Shown: positions 3,953-5,514 of the stretch, piece by piece | How the letters are laid out: each line of letters starts with the position of its first letter | Numbering within the stretch: the first letter of the stretch is position 1 | NCBI GenBank assembly: GCA_045646245.1 | Contig: JAZRKJ010000015.1 | Coordinates: forward strand, 1 to 5,514 | From: SIG607 sp045646245 | Lineage (GTDB): Bacteria > Bacillota > Clostridia > Oscillospirales > Acutalibacteraceae | Reading direction: 5' to 3' | DNA: 5,514 bases | Translations under genes and position numbers: made by a program | Notes under the pieces: generated by a model | Seen by the model: only the letters and a program-made list of their open reading frames with translations | What the model was told of the DNA's origin: nothing | Databases searched by the model: none

Positions 3953-5514
3953 CAGTACGGCGATACTTCCAAAAACGAATCCACCCTTTATTATAATAAG
4001 TCTCATACCGGTAAATTCGTTTGGAAAAAGGATTTGCTTATTGACCTTACGTTCCCTCAGGTACTTGATAAAATGGTGGAAGAATTCCCCGACCAGTATG
4101 CTTTTAAGTATACTACCCTTGATTATACAAGAACCTACAGTCAGTTTAGAGACGATGTAGATACCTTTGCACGTGCTCTGATTTCTATGGGTGTAAAGGC
4201 GGGTACCAAGGTTGCCGTTTGGGCTTCCAACGTACCGCAATGGTATATTGCCTTTTGGGCGACCACCAAAATCGGCGCTATTTTAGTCACCGTAAATACT
4301 GCTTATAAAATCCACGAAGCAGAGTATCTTTTAAAACAGTCGGATACGCACACTCTTGTTATGACCGAAGGAAGTAAAGATACCAACTACGGTGAAATTA
4401 TAGCCCGCCTTTGTCCCGAACTTGATAATATGAAATCGGGTCAATCACTTCACAGCAAAAGGCTTCCTTTCCTTCGTAACGTTATTACCGTTGGCTTTAA
4501 GCAAAAGGGCTGTATGACCTGGAATGAAGCGGTTACTCGTTCTGCCGAAACTCCCTTAAGCGAAGTAAGCCGTTTGGCTGCCGCCGTTGATAAAGACGAC
4601 GTTTGCAATATGCAGTATACTTCGGGTACTACCGGCTTCCCCAAAGGCGTTATGCTTACCCACTATAACGTTGTAAACAACGGTAAGTTTATAGGCGACC
4701 AAATGGATTTATCTACTGCCGACAGAATGATGATACAGGTACCTATGTTCCATTGCTTTGGTATGGTGCTTTCAATGACTGCATCTATGACACACGGTAC
4801 TACTATGTATCCTATGCCTTATTTTTCACCCAAGCCTTCTCTTGCCTGTATTCACAATGAGCATATAACTTCCTTTAACGGCGTACCCACTATGTTTATT
4901 GCTATGATGCAACACCCCGACTTCGATAAAACTGATTTTTCTTATATGAGAGTTGGTATTATGGCGGGCGCAAACTGTCCTGCCGACCTTATGAAAAAGG
5001 CTACCGAAGTTATGAATATGAAGGAAATTGTTTCGGTTTACGGACAGACCGAAGCAAGTCCCGGTTGTACTATGAGCCGTTGGTACGATTCTTTGGAAGT
5101 GCGTACCGAAACCGTAGGCAGTGCCTTTGCCAACGTTGAGTGTAAGGTAATAGATCCGGAAACGGGAGAAGACTGTCCCGACGGCGTTAACGGTGAATTT
5201 GTAGCCAGAGGATATAATATTATGAAGGGCTACTATAAAATGCCAAAAGCCACCGCCGCCGCCATTGATAAAGACGGATGGCTTCACACGGGTGACCTTG
5301 CTTGTCGTCGCCCTGACGGAAACTACCTTATTACCGGCAGACTTAAGGATATGATTATAAGAGGCGGTGAAAACATTTACCCCAAGGAAATAGAAGAATT
5401 TATTTATACTAACCCAAAGGTAAGTGACGTTCAGGTTATAGGCGTTCCCGATAAGAAATACGGCGAGGAAATAATGGCTTGTATTATCCTTAAGGAAAAC
5501 GAAACTATGACCGA
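3167..5514 (+). CDS. TIM-barrel (sugar isomerase-like)/acyl-CoA synthetase fusion, 3' partial
   Basis: 782 codons are open to the right edge. Residues 1 to about 262 resemble the xylose isomerase-like/AP endonuclease 2 TIM-barrel family: ELH at 31-33, LLLET with E141, SLDM with D169, HVHIRD at 194-199, GEGELP at 213-218. Residues about 290-782 are an AMP-forming acyl-CoA synthetase. Motifs seen are the P-loop YTSGTTGFPKG (484-494), YGQTEAS (625-631), GWLHTGD (704-710, D710), GRLKD (724-728) and GGENIYPKEIEE (733-744). Sequence resemblance is closest, from memory, to ACSF2/medium-chain ligases, including HYNVVNN and GVPTMF. These enzymes convert a carboxylate, ATP and CoA to acyl-CoA. The C-terminal catalytic Lys (A10) would lie beyond the edge, about 60 residues on. 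There is no stop, and no Shine-Dalgarno-led ATG was seen in the linker (about 262-290), so the fusion is real. The substrate is unknown; the Leu T-box hints at a branched-chain acid. Confidence 0.9.
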   Translation, partial: MKFSFSTKGWHNISFDEFLSIAKELKFEGIELHNIYNPLFTDKDGAFHDYAASATLRKLYEKKLSIPCIDTIGNIGDESEKATVINEIKKCIGIAKNLHIPFIRLHAGVCENVSAYVDNVVSVIENTINDAEENGVALLLETSGIFSNTELLRDVLERFASDSLAASLDMYSAFFIGKEDAEQIIKNLGAYVRHVHIRDAQNVNGELEPCLIGEGELPIDDMMLALRSVNYDGFFSLIWDPAWCEELDDMEIIFSQFVNYMKQYGDTSKNESTLYYNKSHTGKFVWKKDLLIDLTFPQVLDKMVEEFPDQYAFKYTTLDYTRTYSQFRDDVDTFARALISMGVKAGTKVAVWASNVPQWYIAFWATTKIGAILVTVNTAYKIHEAEYLLKQSDTHTLVMTEGSKDTNYGEIIARLCPELDNMKSGQSLHSKRLPFLRNVITVGFKQKGCMTWNEAVTRSAETPLSEVSRLAAAVDKDDVCNMQYTSGTTGFPKGVMLTHYNVVNNGKFIGDQMDLSTADRMMIQVPMFHCFGMVLSMTASMTHGTTMYPMPYFSPKPSLACIHNEHITSFNGVPTMFIAMMQHPDFDKTDFSYMRVGIMAGANCPADLMKKATEVMNMKEIVSVYGQTEASPGCTMSRWYDSLEVRTETVGSAFANVECKVIDPETGEDCPDGVNGEFVARGYNIMKGYYKMPKATAAAIDKDGWLHTGDLACRRPDGNYLITGRLKDMIIRGGENIYPKEIEEFIYTNPKVSDVQVIGVPDKKYGEEIMACIILKENETMT

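Noticed and set aside
3944..4080. Separate start for the acyl-CoA synthetase inside the linker
   Set aside because: No ATG there (such as those encoding M261 or M303) has a Shine-Dalgarno site, and the frame is continuous with the TIM barrel.
4826..5287. 153-residue reverse-strand reading frame
   Set aside because: It is antisense to the conserved acyl-CoA synthetase motifs and has no recognisable product.

Overview
The window looks like chromosomal DNA from a low-GC, fibre-degrading gut or rumen Clostridium-group bacterium, probably Oscillospiraceae/Ruminococcus-like. The evidence is AT-rich DNA, purine-rich Shine-Dalgarno sites, consensus sigma-A promoter elements, a T-box riboswitch (essentially a Firmicutes/Gram-positive device) and a type I dockerin module of the kind used in cellulosomes. 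The genus is inference. All visible genes are on the + strand.

Region 1 (1-1200) is the 3' part of a secreted or surface dockerin protein that is open to the left edge. It holds five 21-22-residue Cys-rich repeats, three fibronectin-III-like repeats and a C-terminal dockerin with two calcium loops. A strong UUCG-capped intrinsic terminator closes the unit. Region 2 (1201-1418) has no gene. It holds a five-run G-tract (two 14-bp purine units plus a fifth run) followed by a chain of short perfect hairpins, and looks like an intergenic repeat element.

Region 3 (1419-5514) is one transcription unit. A near-perfect promoter (TTGACA, 17 bp, TATAAT, plus a TGn extension) drives a T-box leader of about 270 nt. 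Its specifier codon reads CTC (Leu) and its bulge reads TGGT, which suits a tRNA with discriminator A such as tRNA-Leu. Behind the leader lies a LeuA (2-isopropylmalate synthase)-family protein that keeps the C-terminal leucine-sensing regulatory domain. It appears to have lost the catalytic Arg/Asp, the HxH metal ligands and the GERxGN motif. Three bases after it starts a fusion protein with an N-terminal sugar-isomerase-type TIM barrel and a C-terminal AMP-forming acyl-CoA synthetase of the ACSF2/medium-chain type. This gene runs off the right edge, probably about 60 residues short of its end.

The most interesting reading is that leucine starvation switches on an acyl-CoA ligase together with a probably non-catalytic leucine-binding protein. 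One hypothesis fits the rumen/gut ecology: the ligase activates isovalerate or another branched acid for reductive carboxylation to 2-ketoisocaproate and leucine, and the LeuA-like protein senses leucine and modulates it. No part of this pathway beyond the two genes is visible here, so this is inference.
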